Source of the DNA: Plenodomus lindquistii
Lineage: Eukaryota; Ascomycota; Dothideomycetes; Pleosporales; Leptosphaeriaceae
Assembly (NCBI GenBank): GCA_025504975.1
Contig: JANUWI010000004.1
Coordinates: forward strand, 1,674,001 to 1,738,000
DNA length: 64,000 bases
Direction of reading: 5' to 3'
Shown here: in pieces, positions 1 to 12,900 of the stretch
Layout: each line of letters opens with the position of its first letter
Numbering within the stretch: position 1 is the first letter of the stretch
Notes under the pieces: generated by a model
Database searches by the model: none
What the model was told of the DNA's origin: nothing
What the model saw: the letters and a program-made list of their open reading frames with translations, nothing else
Program-made: the position numbers and the translations under genes

Positions 1-191
1 AAATTAAGTAAAAATAGTACTTAAAGTAATTCACGTTACTTACGTTATTTACTAGTAAATTACTAGTAAACTACGTGAAAAAAGGCCTTGTAGGGTAAAA
101 GTGGTAAATTAGTAATTTACGTTAATTACTAGCTATTTACGTTACTTTCCATCTACTTACTTAATTTACTACACAATAGAATTTCCTAACG
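1..191. repeat. Terminal-repeat arm of a TIR element, copy 1
   Basis: This 191-bp segment recurs at 15,655-15,845 with six differences, all C/T or G/A transitions and five of them in CpA/TpG context. Both copies stop at the same CCTAACG and are followed by unrelated sequence, so CCTAACG is an outer element end. The element body would lie to the left, outside the window. Immediately to the right, sequence resumes that matches the interior of the inverted Copia copy near 22,320, so this element inserted into the Copia element. Confidence 0.75.
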
Positions 192-3100
192 TATTTAAAC
201 GCTTTTATACTAAAGCTTTTACTTAACTAGATAAAATCTATATACTAAAAGATTATTAAAAATAGAGTACTAAAGCGTACTACTAGCACTTTAACGCTTA
301 AATAGATTAGCTATATCTACTCTAAATTACTTTACTAATATATACTACGTACTAGAAATAGAGAAAAAAAGATTTTTTTTACTATAAATATAAATAATAG
401 TTTAATAGAAGCTTTAGAATTAACTATATATCTCTATAATAGAGATTATAAATAAAGCCTAAAAAATTACTACTAAGTAAAAGCTGCGCTTACTAATAAA
501 CTATATAAAATAGAAAAAAAAAAAAAAAAAGCTATTAGCCTGTTTTAATAAGCTATAAATTAAATTTTTTAAAAAAGTAGTAAAAGCTAAAAGCTCTACT
601 AATAAATAGAATAGAAAAGCTAAAAGTAGAGAATCTAAAAGCTTCTCTAGAGTAATTTAGGCTGCTTTTATTAATCTATAACTAAATAGACCTATAATAA
701 TACATAGAGTATATAGTACTATAGATTTTAATACTTATCTACTATCTAAAAGTATAATTTTAGATAATAGAGGCGCTTTTTATTTAGTTAATTTAGTTAA
801 TTATTTTAAACTAGGCACTTTTAAAAAGAGTAAAAAAATCTCTATAGTAAAAATAGGCACTTAGTTCTTCTAGATCTCTAGAATAGGTACTTAAGTAATA
901 AAAAATATTTTTATAGAAGTATATAAAAAGTATATAGAGGACTTAGTACTATTTAATATAGTAGTAGTAGAAAAGTTTTATATTAATATTATATTAGAAG
1001 CTCTACTCTAAAGTAAAAAAGTATAGTATTTTAAACTAGACGCAATACTATAATATAGTAGTTATAAAAAAAGCGTTATATTAGCCTAGTTAATATATAT
1101 ATAGAATTTAACTTTTATAGAATATAAGCCTATTACTATTTACTTTTTAGCTATAAATATAATTTTAGTTTTAATAAAAAGATTCTTTACTATCTACTTA
1201 CGCTCTAATTTAGAGAAGCTTTAGTATACTAGATCTAGCTACTTTAGCCTAAAAGTGCTCTAAGTACTTATAAAGTATACTAGAAGTATAAAAATAAATA
1301 GTATTTTATAGAAAAAATATAAATACTACACTATAATTTACACTAGCTAAGTTATTTTATAAAAGCTTTAAAAATAGCTTACTTAGCTATATTAGAAAGT
1401 ATTATAGAATTTTTTTAATATACTATAGAGAAGCTCTAGAGAATAGTAGATATTTATTATTAATAATAATTATAGTAGTAAGCTTTATACCTATAGCCTT
1501 ATAAAAAAAGGAGTAAAAAAAACTTTTAGTATTTTTAAAATATTCTAGAGTATAATCTATACCTAGTATAAGCTTAAAATCTATATTATTATATAAAATA
1601 ATAACGCAGTAACACTTCTCTAGCGTAGATTATTAGATTTTAAAATATAGATAGAAAATATAGGTATTAAAAGTAAAAGCTTACTTTTTTATATCTATAA
1701 ACTAAATAGTAGGCTAGAAAAAGTAAGTAAAAAGATTATTATAAAGTAAATTAAAATAAAAATTACTACTAACCTGCCTAAAAAGTTATAGCTTTATATT
1801 ATTAAAGTAGTAATATAGCTATATAATATAAGCCTATTCTAAGCTTAAAATATATAGTTTCTAAATAAAACGCTTTTTTAATAGTTTTAAAAGTAGTTTA
1901 AATAGTATTAACTAGCGTAGATTAAGCTTTAAACAGCTAATTTATAGCTAGATTAGAGTAGTATTTACGCCTATAGCTATAGAGCCTATTTTTTTAATAG
2001 AAATAGAGTAGCTAGGCGTTATAAATAGAGTTTTAAAGTAATTTTATAGAGCTATATTAGATATTTAGTAGAATACAGGTTATCTAATATATATAAAATA
2101 TAGATTTCTAAACTTAACTTTATTATTACTATACGTAATATTACTTTTAATAAAAGTTTTTCTATAACTCTAAAAAGCTAGCTTTTTATATAATAGAAAA
2201 GCTATAATAAATAGTATTAGTGCTAGAAATAGAGAAGAATAAACCTAAAGATTTTAATTAGTTTAATTAACTTTTTAAGGCTATAAATAAGTTTAATAAT
2301 ATAGAAGTAGTACTATATAAATTAAATCTAGCTTATTAGCTAGAGAGTAAAAAAAATATAGTAGTAGCTAATAATCTAGATAGCTAATTTAATTATTAAG
2401 TACTATAGAAGCTATTTTTACTATTAGTCGCACGCTTAGCTAGCGCGTTATAAAAAATTAATATAAATTTAATTAGTTTTTTTAGTTTATACACTCTAGA
2501 GCCTATATCTAACTCTATTAGGCCTAGCTATTATAGTAGTAGCCTATAGAATAAGCTTTATTCTATAAAAGCAGGCCTACTACTTAATATTAATAAAATT
2601 TTAGAAAACTTTTATTATAATATTAATAAAGCGCTTTATAAAGCGCCTAAATTTTAATAACTAACTATTTTTTAAGTAACTACTACTTCTATAGTACTAC
2701 CTAAAATAGTATCTATAGCTATATAATAAGTATACCTACCTTCTCTATACTTTATAATAACTAGAAATAGATTACTTATTTATAAAAGTAAAAAAGTCTA
2801 TAGAGAGAATTCTAATACTTTAGTATTAGAGAGAAATACTACTTTTAGAGTATACTTTATATATAATCTTTTAAATAGAATTAATATAGAGGATTTTCTC
2901 TAGAACTTTTTAAACTAAGCTTTTATTTATATTTACTAAAAACACGCTACTATTAACGTAGTAATTAGAGTAGCTATTTATAGAACTACTAGATTCTAAA
3001 ACTTAAAAATTAGAAAAATCTACTAAAATAAACTTCTAAAGCTTTTTACTAAATAGAAGGATTTTTATATATACTTTTTTAAACTATTATTTTACTAAGC

Positions 3101-4900
3101 TTATAACTAAAAAATTAACACGCTTTATTCTAAAGGTACTAAGAAAATTATAAAGTGCTCTACAGCTTAAAAGTAGCTACTCTTTTTTAAATAGGTATTT
3201 ATTTATAAATTTAATAAAAATAGATATTTTCTAAAGTATAAAGCCTAAATAGTAGTATAAAGTAATTTCTAGTTTATTAACACGCTTTATTTAATATACG
3301 CTATAATACTTGCGTTTTATACCTTCTAGCTAGCTATAGCTATTATAGCTTACTAAAATTTTAAAATAAACTAGTATAACATTATTAAAGTATCTCTAAA
3401 TACTTTTATACATTACTAAAATAATATTATTTATAAACTACTAGATAGCTATAAACTTATAGATAAGTGCGTACTACTACTCTAAACTTTATATAGTTTT
3501 TATAATTTACTATTTCTATAGTACTAGAAGCTCTCTATAACTTTTAAACAGCTTAGTTTAATTACTTTAAAAGAAAAACTATATCTTTTCTATATGCCTA
3601 ATTAAAAAATCTATTTACTTTTTTATATTAATAATATTCTAATTATATATTACTAAAGTAATATTATATAAGCTTACTAGATAGTAATAACTTTTAAAAA
3701 TAAATATTAGATAGAGAATAAATAATTAATTAAATAGTTTCTAGAGATATAAGTAATTAGAGATTAAGTAAAAAAAAATTTTTACTTATCTATAATAAGT
3801 ATATTAATAAAATTTTAAAGAAGTTTAGTATAGTAGACTCTACTTACTTTTTTAATACGCTATTTCTAAGCTCTAAGCTAGAAAAAAATACTAGAAAAGC
3901 TACTAAATAGTAAATTAAAAAGTATTAGAAAATAATTAGATCTATTCTATAGACTACTATAATAGTGCGCCTAGATATTACGTTTACTACTTTTAAACTT
4001 ATATAATATTTTACTAACTTTACTTTATAGCACTTTAAAGCTATCTACTAGATAATTCTATATTTTTACTAAATAAGGTATTACGTAATATAGTATAGCT
4101 AGAGTAATTTAAAGTTTATAATATATAGTAATACTTTTTTTATAAATAATATTAAAATATAATACTTATTCTAGAGCTATATTATTATAATCTATAGAAA
4201 AGTAATTATATAAAAAGTAGCTTATTAAATAACTATTATAATATTAATAACTAAAGCTAAGCTACTATCTTTTAAGCACATCGCTAAAAAGTTAATAAAA
4301 CTCTAAAAATTTCTCTAGAAGCTCTATATACCTATACCTAAGCTATATAAAATTTTCTATAATAATTAATAAATAATCTAGCTTATTATAGGTAAAAAAG
4401 AACGTATTACTATAAAGCTATAATACGTTAATATATAGAATATATAGCTTAGGCAAGAATATAAAAAAAAATCCTTTATAATTAGCTACCTCTCTATAAA
4501 TAAAATGCTAGTAGATAGGCTTACTAAAAATCTCTTTAAATAATTTTTTAATACTTTTAAAAATTATTTAAGCCTATAAAATATAAAAGCTAAAATTATA
4601 ATATTACTAGAGTAAAATAAGTAATTATTTAATAATCTCTATTTATATTTATATAATATAATATATAGGCTAAAGCCTATTTTTAAAGAATTTATAGGCT
4701 ACGTCTAGTAGCAGCGCCTAGAAAAAAAAGCTAAATCTACTTTATTACTTTATTAATAAGCTTACTAATTAACCTTTTAATATTTTTATATTCTAAAGGA
4801 AAACTAGCTTATTTACTAGTAGTAAAGGCTGCGCTAAAAGTAAAAAGCTTATTTTTTTTTTTTTTAGTACTTTTAAAAGTAAATAGAGTTTATAGCGTAG
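192..4900 (+). mobile_element. RIP-destroyed Ty1/Copia retrotransposon, copy 1
   Basis: The sequence has no usable reading frame, but the Copia polymerase can still be followed on the plus strand. The reverse-transcriptase active-site box (YVDDI in live elements) appears as Y-I-N-N-I at 3,624-3,638. The RNase H end appears near 4,406-4,520 as a degraded T-K-L-stop-Y-V-N-I stretch followed by K-M-L-V-D-R-L-T-K. The segment 200-3,430 has an inverted homologue at 17,216-22,330. The left end is interrupted by the TIR element at 1-191, so the 5' LTR is not visible; the right end is approximate. C-to-T decay has replaced many glutamine, tryptophan and arginine codons with stops. Confidence 0.7.
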
Positions 4901-5201
4901 GCGTTTAAGCTTATTTTTACTTACTTTTATAGCTTTAAAAGTAATAAACGCCTAGAAATAGTAGAAAGAAAAAGTAGAGCTATACTAGAATTAGTAAAGC
5001 TTATTTAACTAATAAAATTATCTATTTATATAGGTTAGTATAAATACCTAGAAATATAAAGCTAGTAGTTTTTACTATAGATTCTATTATAGTTCTAGCA
5101 GCGCCTATTACTTTATATAAAAGCGCTATATATACAGCCTAAGTAGAGAATAGCACGCTTTTTTATAGAATTACTATAATAGAACTATATACTAGCTAGT
5201 A

Positions 5202-5222
5202 TAGTAGTAGTAGTAGTAGTAG
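5202..5222. repeat. (TAG)7 microsatellite
   Basis: Seven perfect TAG units in the AT-rich block, just left of a purine/pyrimidine-biased patch (5,225-5,400). Confidence 0.9.
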
Positions 5223-5224
5223 TA

Positions 5225-5400
5225 CACTCTATCTTTTTTTCTTTCTTTTTTTTTCTCTTTTTAGAGGTATAGAGGGGAGGGCAGCGCAGAGTAGAAAGAG
5301 TAGAGAGGTTAGAAGAGATATAAAACTCTCTAAAGAAAAAAAAAATTTTAGAGGTCTCTCTACCTAAAAATTTAGGTAGAGAAAGTAAAAGAGTATATTT
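5225..5400. other. Pyrimidine- then purine-biased patch, possible LTR or polypurine remnant
   Basis: A T/C-only run (about 5,228-5,260) is followed by a purine-dominated stretch containing GAGGGGAGGGCAGCGCAGAG, which is unusually G-rich for this block. It lies between the rightward Copia and the leftward Gypsy remnants and may be an LTR end or polypurine tract. No partner LTR copy was found by eye. Confidence 0.3.
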
Positions 5401-5449
5401 TTTACGTAAGTAACTATATAAGCGTAAAGTAAATATAAATAAAAGTAAA

Positions 5450-8400
5450 AGTAAAAGCGTAGCGCGCTAAACACGCGTAGTAGTAATATAGACATAGATA
5501 GCTTTCTAGACTTTAAACTATATTAAAATAGTATTAGTAGAAAATCTATAAGTATAAAAAAGCTTTACTTAGAAAAATATAGGGATATAGATACTAATAA
5601 AAGCTATAGTATTAATAAATATAGATTAAAATAGAAGTTTAGCTAATAATTAATTTTACTAGGCTTAGTATTAGATTAACTACCTCTAATATACGCTAAA
5701 TAACGTAATAAAACTTTTAGTTATACTAGATTTTATAGTATAGCTACTTTAAACGCTTTATAAAGTTTAATACTACTAATATTAAGTAGTTTAATTTACT
5801 ATAACTAGAGAGTATATTATATATATATAGTATTTAGCTAATACTATATCTACCTAATTTTAGAATTTTCTATAAAGCTTTTTTACTTCTATTTATATAA
5901 TTTTACGTAGTAAAGGTATATATAGTATAATCCCTTTCTAGCTAGTAATATAATAATCTATTTTCTAATTATTTCTATATATTTATTTCTATAATATAAT
6001 ACTTTTAGAAGTATATTTAAACTAATATACCTATTATATAAATAGTTAAATAAAGTTTTAAGCGTCTATTATTTTATAGTATAGTATTATAATTACTTAT
6101 TTAGAAAGTTAATTAATAATTACTAGAATCTAATTATAGCTATATTAGTTTTTAGAGAAAAATTTAAAGTCTATTATAAAATATTATATAGGTTTCTCTA
6201 GAATTAGTAAAAAATAAAAGAACTTTTAGATTTAAATCTATTTTAAATAGAATTTTTAGTAAGTAACGCAGTTACGCACGTACTATTTATAAATAGCTTC
6301 TATTCTTTTCTAGTAGTATTATTATATAAGTAACTAGTAAGTTTTTATAGTACTAGAATAAGCTATTAATACTTAATTATATACTTTTCTAATAAGTTAT
6401 ATATAGAGTAGAGAGTCTAGAGGAATATAAAAGCAGTTACTATAAAAAAGAAGTCTATTATCTATCTAATACTAAAAAAGTAGTAAAAAGCGTTCTTTTT
6501 TAAAAAACTATTAGTTTTTTTTTAATAGAGCTTCTATTAGTTCTAAAAAATCTAGTAATATAGTTAGAGTTAGTTAAAAAAAAGTAATAGTTATTTATAG
6601 AAAGGACTCTAGGTATTACTTTACTAGTTTAGAGTTAATATAGCTATATAGCCTAGCTAGGTTAAAAAAAACTAAAAAGTAATTATTTTACTAGGCTACT
6701 TTAAAATCTTTTATATTTTATTTTTATTAACTAAAGATATCTACGCGCTTATTGCTTTTACCTAGAGTATATTTAATTTAGAAGTTAAAAAAGGCTATAA
6801 GCTTAGCCTAGTTAGCTTATTATTAATTTAGAACCTTTATATTTATAAAGTACTCTAAAGATTAATTATTAGTATATATTTAGACTTAGTGCTAAACTAA
6901 AGTTAGTTTAGCTTTCTATTTTTTAAAGGCAGTAATAATAGTAAATAGTTTTTTATTATATATTTTCTAATTAAGCTCTACTTCTATAAGTATTTTACTA
7001 TAGAAGGCTATAGAGTACTATTTACTATCTAGGTATTTTTAAAATATAATTCTAGCTACTACTCTATCTAAAGCGTTAGTTTCTAGTTTTATATTATAAT
7101 TAGAATTAAAGTAGTATAGAACTAGAATTGCTAGAAGTAAAGACTTTAGCTTTTTAAAGCTATTTTAGTAATTTTTAGTCTATATAAATAGAGTTAAAGG
7201 ACTTTATAGAGCTATTATTAGCTTAGCTACTTATAAAAATTTAGAAATAAATTATTTATAGAATTTAGTAAACTCTAGAAAAAACTTAACATCTATTATA
7301 GTAGTAGATTAGACCTAGTTATAAAGTACTTCTACTTTTTTTAAATTTACTTCTATTCTTTTATTAGTTAGAATATATTCTAAATACTTAGTTTAAATAA
7401 CGTAGAATTTACTCTTCTTAATTACTATTTATAGTCCTGCTTTTTATAGTTTTTCTAGAACAAGCTTAATATATTATTAGTAGCTCTAGATATTTTTAAA
7501 GTAGATAAAAATATTATCTAAATAGATAATATAGAAATTATTTAAGTAATTTATAAGTATATTATTTATATACCTTTAATAGGTAAAAAAGCTAATATAA
7601 AAACTAAAAGAAAGTACTTTACACTTATATAATCTATAGTAGGTATAGAAAATAGTATATTTTTTAAACTTTAGATCTATATAAATTTTATTAAAAGCTA
7701 TTTAAATATTAAATTTAGTAAAAATTTTAGCTTTATTTAGATAGATTAGTAAGTTATTTATTTTTAGAATTAGGTAAACATTCTTTTAGGTAAGCTAGTT
7801 AAGCTTTTAGTAGTTAATATAAATATAGAGTAACTTATTAGGTTTATAGATATAGAGAATAGAGAAAGTAAAAAAGCTATAGCTAGTTTTTATAAATCCT
7901 TTCTATAAATTCTTCTAGACATACTTTTTAATAGCTTTTAAGTTTTTAGTATTTTACTTATATAAAGGGCTAAAGTTATTAAATAGAGGTTTATTTAGAA
8001 TAATTTTATAGTTATATAGTTAGTGTTCTAGTAGTTTCTTTACTATTAATAAACTAAATACGTTCTAATACTACTAGTAGTAGAAAAAAAGTTAGTTTTA
8101 AATTAAATAGTTATTTTTTTAAATATTCTCTCTATTATAGTTTTTAAAGATCTAGTTAATTTTATACAGACTAGTAGTAAAGAACTTATTTTTTTTTTTT
8201 AATATTAAAATAGAAAGTATTAGCAGAAATAATAGTAACTTAGAAACTAGAAAAAGTTTTAAAAGGTTTTTAAAGCAGGTCTAGTTTCTATATCTCTAGA
8301 GAGATATTCTAGTATTATAAAGCTTTTAAAATTCTATAAATACAATTAATTAAAAGGTGTAGGCTACTAGTTTTCTAATATAACTTTTTTTTCTATAAAG

Positions 8401-9900
8401 CGTTTTATTTTTTAATATTAAAAGTAATATATTTTTTTAGTATACTTTAATAAAGTTGTATAAAAATTAGAGAAGTAAAAATATAAGTTTTAAAGTAAAT
8501 AGCTAGCTACTATAACTAGAACCTATCTATATCTAGTAGAATTTTAAACTTTTTTAACTATTATATTCTAATAATTATATTCTAAACTTCTAGATTAAGT
8601 ATAATAAATAGATAGTTTAGAATTTTTTATTTATCTATAATTATATAGAGACAGATATATTCTACTACTAGTAAAAAAATTTAGTTTTTAAACTCTCTAA
8701 CTATTACTAGATAGAGTAGTTTTTAGACTTTAGTTTAAAGTAAAGAAAATAAAAAAAAAATAATACGTAAATTTAAAAAAAGATATTTTTAGGCGCTAGT
8801 ATTAATAAATAATAGTAGTTTTATACCTACGCCTAAGTTATATAAAATAGTAGATATAAAAAAATAGAAACTTTAAAATAGTTTTAAAAAATTAAGGTTT
8901 AATAGGTTATATTTTTAATTTAATTCTAAATAGTGTAATACTTTTAAAACTACTTATTTTCTATTTAATTTTTCTTTAGGTTTAGTATTTTAGCAGCGTT
9001 ATAATATTAGTTAGAGTAATTTTTAATTGCAATTTCTTTTATTTATAGTAATAGATATTTATTAGCGTAGTATTTTAGTTTACTATAGTTATAGTAGTTA
9101 CCTAGTATCTTTTTAGAAGCTAGAGTAGCTATCGCTTACTATAGAGGTACTATAGTAGATTATAGAAAAGTTTAGAGAGCTATATATAGTGCTATAGTCT
9201 TTAAAGTCTTTTTTTAAAAAGTATTTATACTAGATTATACTATAGTTCTAGCTTAGAATTTAGTAGTACTATTATAAAAAAAGTTTTAATAATATATATT
9301 TTTTAAGTAGGTTTTTTTTTCTATATTAAAAGTAGTAAAGTGCTCTATTATATCTAGAAAAAAGTTATTCTAGGTATATTTAAACCTTTAACTAGAAATA
9401 TATAGACTAGAAGTTATTTTTATTTATATATAGTAAATCTATTTTATATATAGTATACGTTCTTTTATAGTATAGCTTAAAAAATAGGTTTTAAAAGTAA
9501 AAAAAGTTTTATTTTTCTCTATATATAGTTAGTTAAAAGTATTATATACTTTAGCCTATTTATTACCTATAATAAAGTATCTATTAAGTATAGCTATTAT
9601 AGCTTCTATAAAGAAAAAATAGTTAGCTTTATTATTAAATAGGTATTAGAGCTTAAAATACTTTTTAGCTAAATTAGAAGTACTACTCTAGACTAGTACT
9701 ATACAAGCACGCTTAGAATAGTAGTAGTTACTATTAATTTTAAATTAATCTAGTATTAAAGCCTTTTATTATTTATAAATAGAGTCCTTTTTATCTAATA
9801 GTTTAGAAATAGAAAGAGTACGCTCTAATAAACGTAGCTTTTTAAAAATATAAAAAAAGGCTTTAGACAGTAATCTAGTTAACAAGTAATATTAATAAGT
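5450..9900 (-). mobile_element. RIP-destroyed Ty3/Gypsy retrotransposon 1
   Basis: Read on the minus strand, 7,501-7,536 gives F-Y-I-I-Y-L-D-N-I-F-I-Y, the Gypsy reverse-transcriptase catalytic box with the second aspartate turned to asparagine by a G-to-A change. Downstream sequence (about 7,435-7,500) continues with the pattern of the following helix: lysine-asparagine, then V-L-E-K-L, then K-A-G-L. No frame survives. Boundaries are estimates: integrase should lie toward 5,450 and gag toward 9,900, where a second element in the same orientation begins. Confidence 0.6.
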
Positions 9901-12900
9901 CTAAAAGTTTTTAGTAGAGAATAAAGGTAAGTTTAGAAGTAGAGTTAGGTAAAGTTTTTTTTTTTAATAAATTTTATTTTAGTTTATAAAGCTACTAATT
10001 TAGCGCGTAGCTAGACTATTATTTCTACAGCATTATTAAAGATTATAGTTAGTAGATTTCTAGGTTCTACTAAAATAAATCTAGTTTCTATCTAACTCTA
10101 ATTATTCTCTAATTAGCTAGTATTAGCTATTTTCTATATTTTAAACATTAAATAAGTTTATAGGCCTTTTATAAAAGCTAGTTATTTTATTTTATTTTTT
10201 AAAAAGTAGAATTTATTATCTATTAATAGAGATAGGTATTAGCTTTACCTCTAATTCTACTAGATTATTAGTAGTTTTTAAATCTCTACTTTAGCGCTAT
10301 CTAATATAACTTTTCTAAAAGTAATCTAAGCTAGTAATACTATAGAAGTCTAAATCTATAGGCTTTAGTTAACTAGAGATCTCTAGAATCTAGTTTTAAA
10401 ATTATTAATAGATCTATTAGCGTTAATTAGAGCTAGAACTAGAGAGGTTTTAGAGGCTAGTTAACTAAAAGATTTAAATAATTTTTTAAATAAATTAGTA
10501 ATATTATATAGGCTGTTACTAGAAAAAAAAATTTTTTTTATAATATAATAGTTTAAGAATATAAAGTGCTAAAAGGTATTTAAATTAGTTTAAAAGTATA
10601 TAGAAGTGCGCGTAGATTAAAAAACTAAATATATTATATTTTTATAGACTTTATATAAAAAAATAAAGAAAATATACTTCTATAGTTCTATTAAAAAAGT
10701 AAGCTATATAAAGTAGAGCTTAGTAGTAGTTCTAGGCCTTTATAGAGTTCTTTTTTTTCCTCTACTATATTAGCACGTAGGTAATAGTAGAGTAGAGATT
10801 TTTATAGAATTTAAACTAGAAATAGTATAGAGGTAGTTTAGGTAGAGGTTAGTATAGTTTTCTATTTTTAATAAGCTTATATAGAGAAAGATAGAAGTAG
10901 TTTATAAAAAGGCTTCTATAGCTAAAAGTTATTATTATAATAGAATATAGCTTTATTATACTATTAGTATCTTTCTATAATATAATAGCTATAGTAATAA
11001 AATTAGATAAGTTAGTTTCTAACTAGATTTTAAAGTCTAGGTTAAAGTATATAAAAACTTCTATAGTATAGAACGTATTTTTAAATTATTTAAAAGCTTT
11101 AACTACTACCCCTCTAGATTCTAAAAGGAATTAATAACGTTAGTTATTGCTATCTCTATTTTTTCTAGTAAAAATAGTAAAAGCTTTAGTAATATATAAA
11201 AAGCTTTTAATAAATCTTCTATAAAAGTTAGTAAAGCTAAAAAAAGCTTATATATCTTTTATATTACGTAGAGTTTACTAGTCTAGAACTATCTAAACTT
11301 TTTTTAAATCTATTTTAATACTATTAGTTATAAAGATAAAGCTAAAATACTTAATATATTTAGTTTTAGTTTAGTATTTAGTAGAGTCTAGAAATATACC
11401 TACCTTTTATAGCTTATAGAGAACTTTAAAAACGTGTTTTTAATATGTATTTTTATTATTTTTATAGATATAAATAAAAATATTATCTAGATATATAGTA
11501 TAGAAGTTATCTAAATACTTCTAAAGTATTTTATTAATAAATATTTAGAAGGTGCCTAGAGTATTATATATATTAAATAGTATTACTAGGTACTTATATA
11601 GACTATATTTTATAAAAAAAGCACTTTTTTTTTTATATTTAGAGTTAATGCAGACAGTATTAAATATAGCTATAATATTAATAATACTTATTTACTATAC
11701 CTTTACTATATAACTAAAAGTCTTTTTAATAGCTAAAAAAGTATTTCTATTTTTTTTAGTAATATTATTTAAAGCCCTATAGTCTATATAGATTTATAGT
11801 CTACTATCTAGCTTTTTAACTATAAAAATAGAAGCTGCGTATAGTAATATACTAGGTTAAATAAAGTCTTTACTAATTATATTATTAATATAGGCCTTTA
11901 GTACTTTTATTTTAGTATAGGTAAAATTATATATATATAGCTTAGAGATTTTATTTAGTATTATTTTAATAGTATAGTTAACTTCTAGTTAGTATAGTAG
12001 AAACTTACTAGCTAGTTTAAAGTTAAAAATACTAGGTATAGCTTTATATACCTAGTCTAGTACTATTTTATATTTTTATTCTTCTATTAATAGTAGACGC
12101 TCTAGCTTTAATATATATTATTTAAAGTTATTTTAGGTAATAGCTACGTAGTAGGCCTATTAGTAAAATACTTTAAATAGTTATTTAGATAGATTAGATA
12201 GTTATTTTAGTTTATTCTATTTATAAAGCTTAATTTATACTACGTTACTTAGTTATTTAACATATAATAGATAGACTATATATATACTAATTATAAATAT
12301 TTATTTAACTACTATAAATAGTTTTATTTTACTATCTAGTAGACTATAATTATTATAGATAGTATTTAGCGTATTTTATTAGAAATACCTAGCTATATAG
12401 TAGTTAGAGCTAAAATAAAAAAAGTATTTTTTTTTAAACTCTAGAGTAGGCTAATATTTATTAAACTATATTATACCTAGAATAATAGAATAATTTTCTA
12501 GTAGTATTAGATAATAGAGTATGTTACTAATATAGTTACTATATTTAATTTATATATTTATAGCTTTAGTAATTATATTAGCTACTTTACTATTAGCTAG
12601 ACGTAAAGTAAAAGGTATAAATAGCTTTATAATTAGAAAGTAGCTTTTATAAGCCTAGTCTATATTACTAAAGTAAGTACTAGTACTAGTATTTACTAAA
12701 GTAAAGGCTTTTTTTTATCTAGCGTTAGTTTTAATATAAAAGTTAAATTATAATTATTATATTAGGTTTAGTTTTTTTTTATTATAGTTTTAAAAAACTA
12801 CTATAGATAGATAGTAAACCTTTAAAATAGATAGTTCTAGAGCGATTGTTATTATAGTAGTATAGAGTTATTTATAATAAGTAATAATTTAGTAAGTTAC

